Assembly: GCF_001894865.1 (NCBI RefSeq)
Contig: NZ_BCXA01000026.1
Coordinates: 1 to 64,000, forward strand
Direction of reading: 5' to 3'
Origin: Rhodococcus maanshanensis NBRC 100610
GTDB taxonomy: Bacteria > Actinomycetota > Actinomycetes > Mycobacteriales > Mycobacteriaceae
Length of the DNA: 64,000 bases
Shown here: positions 26,573 to 36,023 of the stretch, one piece after another
How the letters are laid out: every line of letters starts with the position of its first letter
Numbering within the stretch: the stretch's first letter is position 1
The notes under the pieces: generated by a model
The model's database searches: none
Told to the model about the DNA's origin: nothing
Seen by the model: only the letters and a program-made list of their open reading frames with translations
Program-made: the position numbers and the translations under genes

Positions 26573-27354
26573 ACAGAACCGCGGGCCAGGTGACGCGACG
26601 GCGGTTCCTGATCGGAGCGGCCGGTGCAGGCGCAGTCGGCGCTGCCGCCGCCGTCGGCCTTCCGCGTCTGCTCGAGGACGACCGCCCCGTCGCACTCGTG
26701 TACCGCGGTCCCGCGACGTGTGCCGGATGCGCGGAGTCGGTGGCAAGCTTGCTCGAGTCTGCCCCGACGCCGTTGCGTCCGGTGTACTGCGGTCCCGACG
26801 AAGAGGTCGATGTCACACCCGAATCCCTCGCAGGCGCAACGCTCTACGCACAACCGGGTGGCGGGACCCTCGACCCCGCGTGGCGCCGCGTGCGGGGCTA
26901 CGCTCCGCACCTCCGTGAGTGGGTGGCGTCGGGCGGCACCTACCTCGGCTTCTGTCTCGGCGCCTACCTCGCAGGCGCCGACCCGGGCTACAACCTGTTC
27001 CCGGGGCGGGTACGGCAGTACATCGGGACCGACGAGGCCACCGTCGACGACACCGAGGACACCGTCGTGGAGGTGACGTGGCGCGACGAGCGACGCCACA
27101 TGTTCTTCCAGGACGGCGCTGTGTTCAGGGTGCCCGGTGACGACTGGGGCGCGGTCGGTGCCACGGTGCTCGCCCGCTACCCGAACGACACCGTCGCTGC
27201 CGTCGTCAGCCCCTACGGCAGCGGCCGCGTCGGCCTGGTCGGCCCCCACCCGGAGGCCGACGAATCCTGGTACCGCGGGCCGGACCTGGTGAACCCGGAC
27301 GGCATCCGATACGACCTCGGGCACGATCTCATCACGACCGCACTGCAGCGCTGA
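26569..27354 (+). CDS. BPL_N paralogue 3: Tat-exported GATase1-like protein
   Basis: 261 residues. The N-terminus 'VTRRRFLIGAAGAGAVGAAAAVGLP' is a twin-arginine signal (RRRFLIG followed by an Ala/Gly-rich hydrophobic stretch), possibly kept as an anchor because no clear cleavage site follows. The BPL_N domain covers residues 40-258: CxxC at Cys51-Cys54, nucleophile Cys129 in 'YLGFCLGAYLAGA', and His227/Glu229 in 'GPHPEAD'. Export by Tat implies folding, and perhaps cofactor or ligand loading, in the cytoplasm, in contrast to the Sec-exported paralogue 1. It is the last gene of the operon and converges with the NlpC/P60 gene 8 bp away. Confidence 0.88.
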   Translation: MNRTAGQVTRRRFLIGAAGAGAVGAAAAVGLPRLLEDDRPVALVYRGPATCAGCAESVASLLESAPTPLRPVYCGPDEEVDVTPESLAGATLYAQPGGGTLDPAWRRVRGYAPHLREWVASGGTYLGFCLGAYLAGADPGYNLFPGRVRQYIGTDEATVDDTEDTVVEVTWRDERRHMFFQDGAVFRVPGDDWGAVGATVLARYPNDTVAAVVSPYGSGRVGLVGPHPEADESWYRGPDLVNPDGIRYDLGHDLITTALQR

Positions 27355-27362
27355 CGCGTAGC

Positions 27363-27953
27363 TCAGAACCGTTGCACGTTGTGGATGGGCGGCAGGTCGG
27401 CGAGCCCGGTCAGACCGATCGGGACATCCTCGTCGTATGCGTTGAACACCTGCCCGAATCCCGCGTAGATGCCGACGTGGTCGGCGGCATCACGGAAGGT
27501 GATCACGTCGCCGGGAGCCATCGCCTCGACCGGAATCGGTTCGCCTGCCAGTGCCTGATCCTCGCTCACCCGCGGCAGATCCACTCCTGCCTGCCCGAAT
27601 GCCCACTGCACGAGGCCCGAACAGTCCCACGCGTCGGGCCCGGTTCCGCCCCAGCTGTAGGGCTTGCCTGCCTGTGTGTAGGCGGCGGCGAGTGCTCTCA
27701 GGCCGGCAGAACTCCCCACACCCTCGGGGAGGGTTATCTCCGAGGGTGCGGCGGATTCCTCGACTTCGTCCGATTCGCTCAACCGGTCGAGCTGATCGGC
27801 GGTCGAGTGCGCGAGCAACGGCGGCACCACCATCGCGCTGGCGACCGCAACGAGCAGCCCGGTCGTGGCGAGCGCGGTTCCGAATCGGGCACGACCACCG
27901 CGTGGCGCGGCCGCGTCGGCATCGCCCCGCGATGTCACAACGGACGCGTCCAC
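27363..27953 (-). CDS. NlpC/P60 cell-wall peptidase, membrane-anchored
   Basis: 196 residues from the GTG at 27953, which has AGAAGGAT 6 bp upstream; a longer frame to 28028 lacks a ribosome binding site. One membrane helix ('ALATTGLLVAVASAMVVPPLL') is followed by an acidic linker and a C-terminal NlpC/P60 domain: 'YSWGGTGPDAWDCSGLVQWAFGQAG' (catalytic Cys) and 'FRDAADHVGIYAG' (catalytic His). Members cleave the D-Glu-diaminopimelate bond in peptidoglycan stem peptides. It converges on the Pls/BPL_N operon; a functional link is not shown. Confidence 0.9.
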   Translation of the reverse strand: MDASVVTSRGDADAAAPRGGRARFGTALATTGLLVAVASAMVVPPLLAHSTADQLDRLSESDEVEESAAPSEITLPEGVGSSAGLRALAAAYTQAGKPYSWGGTGPDAWDCSGLVQWAFGQAGVDLPRVSEDQALAGEPIPVEAMAPGDVITFRDAADHVGIYAGFGQVFNAYDEDVPIGLTGLADLPPIHNVQRF

Positions 27954-28091
27954 TGCCAATCCTTCTGTGCCACACAAACTCCGTTCAGCAAACCGCAGAG
28001 GCACCGACATGGTACAGAGAGGTGACAACCCGGGTCGCGACAGGCACGACCCGGGTTGTCAGCCGGGATTCGACGATGCGGGTCGCAGCGC

Positions 28092-29084
28092 CTAACTGTC
28101 GAACGCGTCCAGGATCTGATGCGCAGCCAGCGCCGCGGTCAGCGAGCCGTCCCGCACCTGCTGCTCGACGTCGTGACGGATCGCCTTGACCTCGGCGTCG
28201 GTCTCGAGCCGGCGCAGCAGCTGGTCGTGCACCATCGACCAGGTCCAGTCCACCTGCTGCTGGTGACGCTTGGCCTCGAGCTCCCCCGCGTCGCCCAGCA
28301 CCTTCCGATGCCGGAGCACGGTGTCCCAGAACTTGTCCACGCCAACGTTTTCCAGCGCGCTCATGGTCAGCACCGGCGGCTTCCAGAGCGCGTCGTGCGG
28401 GTAGATCAACCGCAGGGCCCCTGCGAGTTCACGCGCCGCGGCCTTGGCCTCGATCGCGTGCTTGCCGTCGGCCTTGTTCACCGTCACGATGTCGGCGAGC
28501 TCGAGCACGCCCTTCTTGATGCCCTGCAACTGGTCGCCGGTACGGGCCAGGGTCAAGAACGTGAACGTGTCGACCATGTTCGCCACGGTCACCTCGGACT
28601 GCCCGACGCCGACGGTCTCGACCAGGATCACGTCGTAGCCGGCGGCCTCGAGCAGCACCATCGTCTCGCGGGTGGCCTTGGCGACACCGCCGAGCGTGCC
28701 CGAGGTCGGGGACGGCCGGATGTACGCGTTCGGCTGCACCGACAGGTTCTGCATCCGGGTCTTGTCGCCCAGGATCGAACCGCCGGTCCTGGTCGACGAC
28801 GGGTCGACCGCCAGCACCGCCACCTTGTGACCGAGCTCGAGCAGGTGCATGCCGAGCGCCTCGATGGTGGTCGACTTGCCCACCCCTGGGACGCCGGTGA
28901 TGCCGACACGGATCGCGCCGCCCGCGTGCGGGAGCAGGCGCAGCAGCAGCCGCTGCGCCTGCTCCCGGTGGTCGGCCCTGGTCGATTCGACCAGCGTGAT
29001 GGCCTTCGCGAGCTGTGCGCGCTTGTTCGCGAGCACGGCATCGCCGAGGGCCGTCAGATCGAGGGCAGGCCTGTCAGCTGGCAC
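28092..29084 (-). CDS. meaB: Methylmalonyl-CoA mutase-associated GTPase MeaB
   Basis: 330 residues of the G3E P-loop GTPase family. The Walker A motif is '[15 protein letters not shown]', '[22 protein letters not shown]' gives switch I and Mg contacts, '[13 protein letters not shown]' gives switch II, and 'IVTVNKADG' is the guanine-specificity NKxD. MeaB loads adenosylcobalamin into methylmalonyl-CoA mutase and protects it from inactivation. It overlaps the mutB stop by 11 bp, and is the third gene of the mutA-mutB-meaB operon. Confidence 0.96.
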   Translation of the reverse strand: MPADRPALDLTALGDAVLANKRAQLAKAITLVESTRADHREQAQRLLLRLLPHAGGAIRVGITGVPGVGKSTTIEALGMHLLELGHKVAVLAVDPSSTRTGGSILGDKTRMQNLSVQPNAYIRPSPTSGTLGGVAKATRETMVLLEAAGYDVILVETVGVGQSEVTVANMVDTFTFLTLARTGDQLQGIKKGVLELADIVTVNKADGKHAIEAKAAARELAGALRLIYPHDALWKPPVLTMSALENVGVDKFWDTVLRHRKVLGDAGELEAKRHQQQVDWTWSMVHDQLLRRLETDAEVKAIRHDVEQQVRDGSLTAALAAHQILDAFDS

Positions 29085-31332
29085 TCAGATCGTGCCCCAA
29101 CTGCGCGGCCAGCTTCTCCAGCAGACCGGTGGCCGCGTCGGCGATCACCGTGCCAGGCGGGAAGATCGCGGCAGCGCCGGCCTCGTACAGCTCGTCGAAG
29201 TCGCCGGGCGGGATGACGCCACCGACCACGACCATGATGTCGGGCCGGCCCACCGCGGCGAGCGCCTCCCGCAGCGCGGGCACCAGCGTCAGGTGTCCGG
29301 CGGCAAGGGAGGAGACACCGACCACGTGCACGTCGGCGTCGGCGGCCTGGTTGGCCACCTCTTCGGGGGTCTGGAACAGCGGTCCCACGTCCACGTCGAA
29401 GCCGAGGTCCGCGAACGCCGTGGCGATCACCTTCTGCCCTCGGTCGTGTCCGTCCTGGCCCATCTTGGCGACCAGGATGCGGGGGCGACGGCCCTCCGCC
29501 TCGGCGAAGGCCTCGACGAGTTCGGTTGCGGTTGCGATGTTCTCCGCCTTTCCGGCCTCGTCCCGGTACACACCACTGATGGTCCGGATCTCGGCCTGAT
29601 GACGCCCGTACACCTTCTCCAGCGCGTCGGAGATCTCGCCGACGGTGGCCTTGGCGCGGGCCGCGTTCACGGCGAGAGCCAGCAGGTTGTTCTCCATGCC
29701 ACCCTCGGTGGAGGTGGCGGCCCTTGTCAGCTCGGCGAGCGCGGCCTGGGTGGCCGCCTCGTCGCGCTCCGCGCGCAGGCGCTCGAGCTTGGCGAGCTGC
29801 TCGGCACGCACCTTCGTGTTGTCGACCTTGAGCACCTCGATGCTGTCCGGCTCGTCGGGCACGTACTTGTTGACGCCGATCAGCGGCTGCCTGCCCGAGT
29901 CGATGCGGGCCTGCGTGCGGGCCGCGGCCTCCTCGATGCGGAGCTTCGGGATGCCCTCGCCGATGGCCTGCGCCATGCCGCCTGCCGCCTCGACCTCGGC
30001 GATGTGCGCGCGGGCGCGGTTCGCGAGCTCATGGGTGAGCCACTCGACGTAGTTCGAGCCGCCCCACGGGTCGATCGGGCGCGTGGTGCCCGACTCCTGC
30101 TGCAGCAGCAGCTGGGTGTTGCGGGCGATGCGGGCCGAGAAGTCGGTCGGCAGCGCGATGGCCTCGTCGAGCGCGTTGGTGTGCAGCGACTGGGTGTGGC
30201 CCTGGGTCGCGGCCATCGCCTCGACGCAGGTACGGGCGACGTTGTTGAACACGTCCTGCGCGGTGAGCGACCACCCGGAGGTCTGCGAGTGCGTGCGCAG
30301 CGACAGCGACTTGCTCGACTTCGGGTCGAACTTCGCGACCAGCTCGCTCCACAGCAGGCGGCCTGCGCGCAGCTTGGCGACCTCCATGAAGAAGTTCATG
30401 CCGATGGCCCAGAAGAACGACAGCCGAGGCGCGAACGCGTCGATGTCCATGCCCGCGTCGAGACCGGCCCGGATGTACTCGACGCCGTCGGCGAGGGTGT
30501 ACGCCAGCTCCAGGTCGGCGGTCGCCCCGGCTTCCTGGATGTGGTAGCCGGAGATGGAGATCGAGTTGAACTTCGGCATCTTCGCGCTGGTGAAGGCGAA
30601 GATGTCGGAGATGATCCGCATCGACGGCTTCGGCGGGTAGATGTAGGTGTTACGGACCATGAACTCCTTCAGAATGTCGTTCTGAATGGTTCCGGCCAGC
30701 TGGTCGGGCGTGACGCCCTGCTCCTCCGCTGCCACCACGTAGAGCGCGAGGATCGGCAGCACCGCGCCGTTCATCGTCATCGACACCGACACCTGCGAGA
30801 GGTCGATGCCGTCGAAGAGCTGGCGCATGTCGAGGATGGAATCGATGGCCACACCGGCCATTCCGACGTCGCCCTGCACGCGCGGGTGGTCGGAGTCGTA
30901 GCCGCGGTGGGTCGCGAGGTCGAAGGCGACCGACAGGCCCTTCTGCCCGGACGCCAGGTTGCGGCGGTAGAAGGCGTTGGACTCGGCCGCGGTGGAGAAC
31001 CCGGCGTACTGGCGGATGGTCCAGGGCTGGTTGACGTACATCGTCGGGTAGGGCCCGCGCAGGAACGGGGCCGCCCCGGGGAAGCTGTCGAGCGGGTAGC
31101 CCTCGGACTGGGCCTCGTCGCGGTCCGCCCTGGTGTACACCGGCTTGACGTCGATGCCCTCGGGCGTCGACCACACCACCTCGTCGGCGGTGTAGTTGTT
31201 GGCGGCCGCCGCCTCGGCGACGTGCGCGGCGACCTGGTCGGCGGTCGGCGCCTTCGGCGCGGGGAAATCCGGGTCCGTCAGCGGCACGTCGGCGAAGCTG
31301 CCGATCACGTGCTTGACCTCGCGGGTGGTCAT
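29074..31332 (-). CDS. mutB: Methylmalonyl-CoA mutase large subunit
   Basis: 752 residues. The N-terminal TIM barrel carries '[43 protein letters not shown]' segments that line the acyl-CoA channel. The C-terminal cobalamin domain has the base-off motif '[10 protein letters not shown]' (DxHxxG, about residue 625) with '[12 protein letters not shown]' and '[11 protein letters not shown]'. It interconverts (R)-methylmalonyl-CoA and succinyl-CoA in propionate and odd-chain/branched lipid metabolism, which also feeds methyl-branched lipids. It forms a heterodimer with MutA; the start codon overlaps the mutA end by 4 bp. Confidence 0.97.
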   Translation of the reverse strand: MTTREVKHVIGSFADVPLTDPDFPAPKAPTADQVAAHVAEAAAANNYTADEVVWSTPEGIDVKPVYTRADRDEAQSEGYPLDSFPGAAPFLRGPYPTMYVNQPWTIRQYAGFSTAAESNAFYRRNLASGQKGLSVAFDLATHRGYDSDHPRVQGDVGMAGVAIDSILDMRQLFDGIDLSQVSVSMTMNGAVLPILALYVVAAEEQGVTPDQLAGTIQNDILKEFMVRNTYIYPPKPSMRIISDIFAFTSAKMPKFNSISISGYHIQEAGATADLELAYTLADGVEYIRAGLDAGMDIDAFAPRLSFFWAIGMNFFMEVAKLRAGRLLWSELVAKFDPKSSKSLSLRTHSQTSGWSLTAQDVFNNVARTCVEAMAATQGHTQSLHTNALDEAIALPTDFSARIARNTQLLLQQESGTTRPIDPWGGSNYVEWLTHELANRARAHIAEVEAAGGMAQAIGEGIPKLRIEEAAARTQARIDSGRQPLIGVNKYVPDEPDSIEVLKVDNTKVRAEQLAKLERLRAERDEAATQAALAELTRAATSTEGGMENNLLALAVNAARAKATVGEISDALEKVYGRHQAEIRTISGVYRDEAGKAENIATATELVEAFAEAEGRRPRILVAKMGQDGHDRGQKVIATAFADLGFDVDVGPLFQTPEEVANQAADADVHVVGVSSLAAGHLTLVPALREALAAVGRPDIMVVVGGVIPPGDFDELYEAGAAAIFPPGTVIADAATGLLEKLAAQLGHDLSAS

Positions 31333-33227
31333 TTCACTCCCAGGGTGTCGAGCAGGTCGGCGAGCGCCGACACCGCATCAATGCGGGCGGTGAGGAATCC
31401 GTCGGGACGGTCCTGGCCTTCCGCCTCGGCAAAGGTCTTCTCCGGGCCGGCCAGCAGCACGGTGGTGATGCCGGCCGCGCGCAGCGCGTCCACCGCGGGG
31501 ACGCCGTCGGCGACGTACCGCTTGTCGGTGCCGCAGAGCACCGCGACGGTGGTGCCTGCCTCGCGCACGATGCCCGCGACCGTGGCCAGGTCGAGGGTGC
31601 CCGGGTTCACGGCCTCGATGCCGCCCGAGGCGAGCAGGTTCGAGGCGAAGGTGGTGCGACCGTTGTGCTCGGCCACCGGGCCGAGCGCGGCGAGGAACAC
31701 CTTCGGCCGGGATCCGTTGTCCGCCAGGTACTTGTCCGAGCGGTCCCGCAGCGCCTCGAAGGCGGCGCCGTAGCGGGCGACGTCGGCGAGCGGCGACTGC
31801 GCGTCCAGCGGCAGCGGCTTCTCGTCGAGGTTCGGGAACTCGTTGACCCCGGTCACCGCGGTCTTGCGGTGCGCGATGTCGGACTCGCGGGCGGCGCGGG
31901 TGGCCGCGATCCGGTCCGCGATCAGGCCGGACTCCAGCGCGGCCGCGTAGCCGCCGTCGGCCTCGATCTGCTGGAAGAACTCCCACGAGCCCGCCGCGAT
32001 GGCGGCGGTGAGGTCCTCGACGTACCAGGACCCGGCGCCGGGGTCGAGCACCCGGCCGAGGTGGGACTCCTCGAGCAGCAGCAGCTGGGTGTTGCGGGCG
32101 ATGCGGGCCCCGAACGACTTCGACGTCTCGAGCGTGCCCTCGGGCACCGCGGCGTCGAAGGGCAGCACGGTCACCGCGTCGGCCCCGCCGACGCCTGCGC
32201 CGAAGGCCGCGAGGGTGGTGCGGAGCATGTTCACCCACGGGTCACGCTGGGTCATCATCGCCGCCGAGGTGACGGCGTGCTGCGGCGCTCCGCCGAACTC
32301 GGAGGCCCCACAGACCTGCGCGATGCGGGCCCAGAGCTGCCGAGCCGCACGGAACTTCGCGATCGTCTGGAACTGGTCGTCGGTGGCGGAGAACCGGAAC
32401 TCGATCTGGCCGAGGGCCGCCGAGATGGTGACGCCCGCACCCGTGAGCGCGCGCAGATACTCCAGTCCGGCCGCGATCGCCGCACCCAGTTCCTCGGCGT
32501 CGCTCGCACCCGCGTTGTGGAACGCGGTGCCGTCGACGGTGATGGCGCGGACCGTCTCGGCCCGGCCCGCCGCGGCCTGCGCGAGGGCAACGGTTGCGGC
32601 GAGGTCGACGTCGCCGCGACCGGCGAAGGCACTGGTCAGCGGGGCGGCACCGAAGCCGACCGTGACCGCCGAGCGATCCGTCACGCCGTCGCCTGCGGCC
32701 GCGCGCTCGTCGAGCAGCGTCAGTACCGCCTCCGCGGCGGCGGCCGTCTCGACGCCGGCGTCGAGGGTCAGCGGCGCCAGATCGAGCAGCACCCCGTCCA
32801 GGGCCTGCGCCACCGCGGCTGCGGGCACGTCGCCGCCGCCGGCGCTGAGCCAGATCGCGCTGATGCCGTTCTCGAGCCCGTCCAGGATCGCCTGGTTGAC
32901 GGCCTTCGGATCAGCCTCTCCCGCACCGAATCCGGCGCTGACGAGCCAGCCGCGGTTCACGTCGCGGTGGGCGTCCCGGCCTCGGATGAAGGGGAACTCC
33001 CCCGGGAGGGTGGTTTCGGGGGTCTCGTTGCGGCGCGTGTACAGCGGCGCGACGGTCACACCGTCGTACGTGGTGGTGTCGAGCAGCCGCTCGGGCTCGG
33101 CGGGCATGTCAGCCACATCGACCTTGCGGGCCTTCGCCAGCACCGCGGCCACAGCCTTCTGCCACTTCGCGTAGTCGCGTGCAGCGTCCTCGGCCTGTGA
33201 AGCGTGTGACACAGGAGCTTGTGACAC
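31329..33227 (-). CDS. mutA: Methylmalonyl-CoA mutase small subunit
   Basis: 632 residues from the GTG at 33227, which has GGAGAGGAAG upstream; ATG at 33263 is an alternative that adds 12 residues. It has the mutase barrel and a degenerate cobalamin domain: the DxHxxG motif is missing at the expected place ('[22 protein letters not shown]'), as is normal for the small subunit. '[34 protein letters not shown]' matches the barrel motif shared with MutB. It is first in the mutA-mutB-meaB operon and divergent from the thioesterase gene. Confidence 0.95.
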   Translation of the reverse strand: MSQAPVSHASQAEDAARDYAKWQKAVAAVLAKARKVDVADMPAEPERLLDTTTYDGVTVAPLYTRRNETPETTLPGEFPFIRGRDAHRDVNRGWLVSAGFGAGEADPKAVNQAILDGLENGISAIWLSAGGGDVPAAAVAQALDGVLLDLAPLTLDAGVETAAAAEAVLTLLDERAAAGDGVTDRSAVTVGFGAAPLTSAFAGRGDVDLAATVALAQAAAGRAETVRAITVDGTAFHNAGASDAEELGAAIAAGLEYLRALTGAGVTISAALGQIEFRFSATDDQFQTIAKFRAARQLWARIAQVCGASEFGGAPQHAVTSAAMMTQRDPWVNMLRTTLAAFGAGVGGADAVTVLPFDAAVPEGTLETSKSFGARIARNTQLLLLEESHLGRVLDPGAGSWYVEDLTAAIAAGSWEFFQQIEADGGYAAALESGLIADRIAATRAARESDIAHRKTAVTGVNEFPNLDEKPLPLDAQSPLADVARYGAAFEALRDRSDKYLADNGSRPKVFLAALGPVAEHNGRTTFASNLLASGGIEAVNPGTLDLATVAGIVREAGTTVAVLCGTDKRYVADGVPAVDALRAAGITTVLLAGPEKTFAEAEGQDRPDGFLTARIDAVSALADLLDTLGVK

Positions 33228-33337
33228 GGTGTCTGCTTCCTCTCCATATTCGGACACAGTCATTGTTTCTGTGATGCTAGCCGCACCCTTTCGGCCACTA
33301 TCGCCTGGATCACCTACCCTTCGGTAACCTCCACCCA

Positions 33338-34207
33338 ATGAGCATTGCGAACGTCAGGACGGGCGCCGAGCGGAGGACGCCGCAGGCCCTGTTCCGGGTC
33401 AGCCCGGCCACCCGCGCAGACGAGGTGAACCGGATGACGATGGACCTGGGCGCGCCCGAGTCGCACGGCGGGACCGCGTCGCTGGGGGTGCTCCTCGACG
33501 ACTGCCTCGGCTTCACCATGTACGAGCGGCGCGGCGATCGGGCGGGCCTGGTGAGCGCAGACCTGTCCGTCGACTTCGTCCGGCCGACCGGTTGGACCGG
33601 GGCGCACCTGACCGCCGAGGGCAGGCTCGAGACCCGCGGCGAGGACGGTGCGATGGCTTCGGTGCGGGTGTACGACTCCGCGGGCGAGCTGGTCGCCACC
33701 GGCACCGCGTGGGGCAATTTCATCGACGGCGTCCAGCAGTCCCGCGACGACCGCCCGCTCGTCCCCGCCGACGGGTCCGTACCGACATCGACGACGCCGC
33801 TGGAGGCGATCGGCGGCAGGCTCGAACGGACCGAGCGCGGCGCGCGGCTGACCGTGCCACCGAACCGGTCGCTCGCGAACGCTCTCGGCGTCATGCACGG
33901 CGGCGTGCAGGCCTGCGCCTACGATCTCGCGGGCAACGCGGCCGCGGCCGGGTCGGCGGGCGCCATGGACACCAGTTCCCTGCGGATCAACTTCTTCCGG
34001 ACCGTGCCGCTCGACCGCCCGGCCGTCTTCGAGGCCGAGGTCCTGCGGGCCGGGCGCCGGGTGGTCGTCAGCCGGGTCACGTGCACGGATGCCGACGGCC
34101 GCGAATGCGGGGTCGCGACGGTCACCTGCCGCCGCGCCACGCCGGGAGACCGGGCACCGCGTGCCGCCGCGGGTACTCTTGGCGAACGTGACCAGGCACC
34201 TTCGTGA
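33338..34207 (+). CDS. PaaI-type thioesterase with two hotdog domains
   Basis: 289 residues with two tandem hotdog domains. The first (20-130) has 'DLGAPESHGGTASLGVLLDDCLGFTMY' and 'LSVDFVRPTGW'. The second (150-270) has 'NALGVMHGGVQACAYDLAGNAA' and 'SLRINFFRTVPLDRPAVFEAEVLRAGRRVVVSRV'. The 'MHGG' helix start in domain two and 'SHGG' in domain one are the typical active-site regions. It probably hydrolyses an acyl-CoA; location next to the mutase operon is suggestive of propionyl/methylmalonyl metabolism, but they are divergent. It overlaps the VTT gene by 20 bp. Confidence 0.87.
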   Translation: MSIANVRTGAERRTPQALFRVSPATRADEVNRMTMDLGAPESHGGTASLGVLLDDCLGFTMYERRGDRAGLVSADLSVDFVRPTGWTGAHLTAEGRLETRGEDGAMASVRVYDSAGELVATGTAWGNFIDGVQQSRDDRPLVPADGSVPTSTTPLEAIGGRLERTERGARLTVPPNRSLANALGVMHGGVQACAYDLAGNAAAAGSAGAMDTSSLRINFFRTVPLDRPAVFEAEVLRAGRRVVVSRVTCTDADGRECGVATVTCRRATPGDRAPRAAAGTLGERDQAPS

Positions 34208-34865
34208 TCCGAAGCTGATCGCGGGGCTGCTGGTCGCCGCCGCGCTGCTGGTCGCCGCGCTGATCGTCCCGCTTCCGTCCATCGACCAGGTTCGGGAGTG
34301 GTCGCGCTCCATCGGCCCCGCGTTCCCACTGGTGTTCTTCGCCGTGCACGCCCTCGTCACGGTCGCCCCGGTCCCGCGCACCGTCTTCACCCTCAGCGCC
34401 GGGGTGCTGTTCGGCGCCGCGACCGGGATCCTGATCGCCGTCGCCGCGACCACCGTCAGCGCCGTGCTGGCGCTGTTGCTCGTGCGCGCCGTCGGACGGG
34501 ACGCGTTCGCGTCGCGGATGACCCACCCGGCGATCCAGGCGATCGACGATCGGCTCGCCCGGAGGGGCTGGCTGGCCGTGGGGTCGCTGCGGCTGATCGC
34601 CGCGGTTCCGTTCTCGGTGATCAACTACTGCAGCGGCGTGTCGTCGGTCCGGGTCCTGCCCTACATGCTCGCCACCCTGGCCGGGGTGCTGCCCGGCACC
34701 ATCGGTGTCGTGGTGCTCGGCAACGCCCTCGGCGGCGACACCAACCCGGCGCTGCTCGCCTTCTCCGCGGTCTGCATCGCCATCGGCGTCCTCGGCCTGG
34801 TGCTGGACGCCCGAATGGGCGTGCCGACCCCGAGAGACATCACCGAGGTCAAGTCCGCACGCTAG
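34188..34865 (+). CDS. TVP38/TMEM64 (VTT-domain) membrane protein
   Basis: 225 residues with about six helices. The VTT core includes 'PVPRTVFTLSAGVLFGAATGILIAVAATTVSAVLALLLVRAVGR' and the re-entrant motif 'GWLAVGSLRLIAAVPFSVINYCSGVSSV' (the family's F/LRL..PFxxxNY). Relatives are DedA-superfamily transporters or scramblases linked to lipid carriers. GTG at 34188 places the start inside the thioesterase gene; the longer upstream frame is a shadow of that gene. Confidence 0.87.
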   Translation: MTRHLRDPKLIAGLLVAAALLVAALIVPLPSIDQVREWSRSIGPAFPLVFFAVHALVTVAPVPRTVFTLSAGVLFGAATGILIAVAATTVSAVLALLLVRAVGRDAFASRMTHPAIQAIDDRLARRGWLAVGSLRLIAAVPFSVINYCSGVSSVRVLPYMLATLAGVLPGTIGVVVLGNALGGDTNPALLAFSAVCIAIGVLGLVLDARMGVPTPRDITEVKSAR

Positions 34866-34925
34866 ACCACGGCAAGTCAAGTGAAGAACCTTGACTTCAT
34901 AGGATCCAGTTCCTAGCCTTGACAG

Positions 34926-35507
34926 ATGTTCGTCATGACGGTCGACCAGCGCGGCAGCCGCCGGGACGTCGACCGCGTCGATCCGATCCTGCACGAGTTC
35001 GCGGACGCACCGCTGCTGCGCCCCTTCGAGCGAACCGCGGGCGACGAGGTGCAGGCCGTTGCGGACCGCGCCGACCTGGTTGTCGACCTCGCGCTCGAAC
35101 TGGCGGCACGCGGGTACTGGAGCGTGGGAATCGGCATCGGTCCGGTCGAGAGCCCCCTGCCCGCCAGCACCCGAGCCGGCCGCGGGCCGGCCTACGAGGC
35201 CGCGAGGGACGCGGTCGATCGGGCCAAGAACCTGCCCGGCTCGATCGCCGTCACCGGCCCCGACACCGCGTCCGCCACCGACGCGGAAACCGCGCTCATG
35301 CTGGTGTCGGCACTCATGTCGAGGCGGTCCGAGCCGGGTCGGGACGCGGTCGCCGCGATGCGGGAGGGACTCACCCAGGCCGAGGCCGCGGAGCGACTCG
35401 GCATCAGCAAGCAGGCCATCTCGCAGCGGTTGGCAGTGGCCGGATGGCAGGCGGAGTGCGCCGGACGCACCCTCGCCCGGCGACTACTCCAGGAGGCGGC
35501 CCGATGA
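34926..35507 (+). CDS. SatD-like protein with C-terminal helix-turn-helix
   Basis: 193 residues. The N-terminal part ('FVMTVDQRGSRRDVDRVDPIL' and 'RTAGDEVQAVADRADLVVDLALELAARG') follows the SatD family pattern, whose founding member is in a stress locus of streptococci. The C-terminal 40 residues are a sigma-like HTH ('GLTQAEAAERLGISKQAISQRLAVAGW'), so it probably binds DNA. ATG at 34926 or 34935 could be used. It is coupled by an ATGA overlap to the membrane protein downstream. Confidence 0.75.
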   Translation: MFVMTVDQRGSRRDVDRVDPILHEFADAPLLRPFERTAGDEVQAVADRADLVVDLALELAARGYWSVGIGIGPVESPLPASTRAGRGPAYEAARDAVDRAKNLPGSIAVTGPDTASATDAETALMLVSALMSRRSEPGRDAVAAMREGLTQAEAAERLGISKQAISQRLAVAGWQAECAGRTLARRLLQEAAR

Positions 35508-36013
35508 CCACGCTCGCCCTGGTGCTGCTCGGCCTCGCCGCGCTGTGCCCTGTGGTGCTCGCCGGCGGCCGGATCCGGCCCTGGATCAGCCCGACCCTCA
35601 CGGCGCTCGCCCTCGGCGGCGCCGCACTCGCCGCAACGGCGACCCGGCCCGTCACCGGATTCGCGCTGGGTGCCACGCTGGTGCTGGCAGTGCTTGCGGC
35701 AGCCACCGGCGGAGCGCCGTTGGTACGCGCGGCATTTCGCATCGCCAAGCGCCAGGAGGACGCGGGACCGACGCCCGAGAAGGGTCCGTTGTATGGCGGC
35801 CGGATTATCGGTGTACTCGAGCGCAGCGCCGTCGCGGTGGCGATCCTGGCCGGCTGGCCCGAGGGCCTCGCGATCGTGCTCGCGGTCAAGGGCCTGGCGC
35901 GCTATCCCGAACTGCGCGAACCCCATGCGTCCGAACAGTTCATCATCGGCACCTTCACCAGCGTGCTGTGGTCGGTGGCGGTGTGCGGGGTCGCGAAGGG
36001 GCTCATCACTTAA
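35504..36013 (+). CDS. Multi-pass membrane protein, 169 aa
   Basis: About four hydrophobic helices (residues 1-20, 28-45, 50-72 and 108-130), then a C-terminal hydrophobic segment. AGGAGG lies 8 bp before the ATG, and the start overlaps the stop of the SatD-like gene. 'GGRIIGVLERSAVAVAILAGWPEGLAIVLAVKGLARYPELRE' is the most conserved-looking stretch; a similar segment is known from small actinobacterial proteins of unknown function. It may work with the SatD-like regulator as a pair. Confidence 0.75.
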   Translation: MTTLALVLLGLAALCPVVLAGGRIRPWISPTLTALALGGAALAATATRPVTGFALGATLVLAVLAAATGGAPLVRAAFRIAKRQEDAGPTPEKGPLYGGRIIGVLERSAVAVAILAGWPEGLAIVLAVKGLARYPELREPHASEQFIIGTFTSVLWSVAVCGVAKGLIT

Positions 36014-36023
36014 ACGCCTACGA

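Noticed and set aside
19097-27354. BPL_N proteins as biotin-protein ligases
   Set aside because: Only the GATase1-like N-terminal-type domain is present; the biotinyl-AMP-forming catalytic domain (GRGRxG motif) is absent in all three.
29084-33340. Cobalamin riboswitch near the mutAB operon
   Set aside because: The mutA upstream gap is only about 75-110 bp and shows no B12-box-like sequence.
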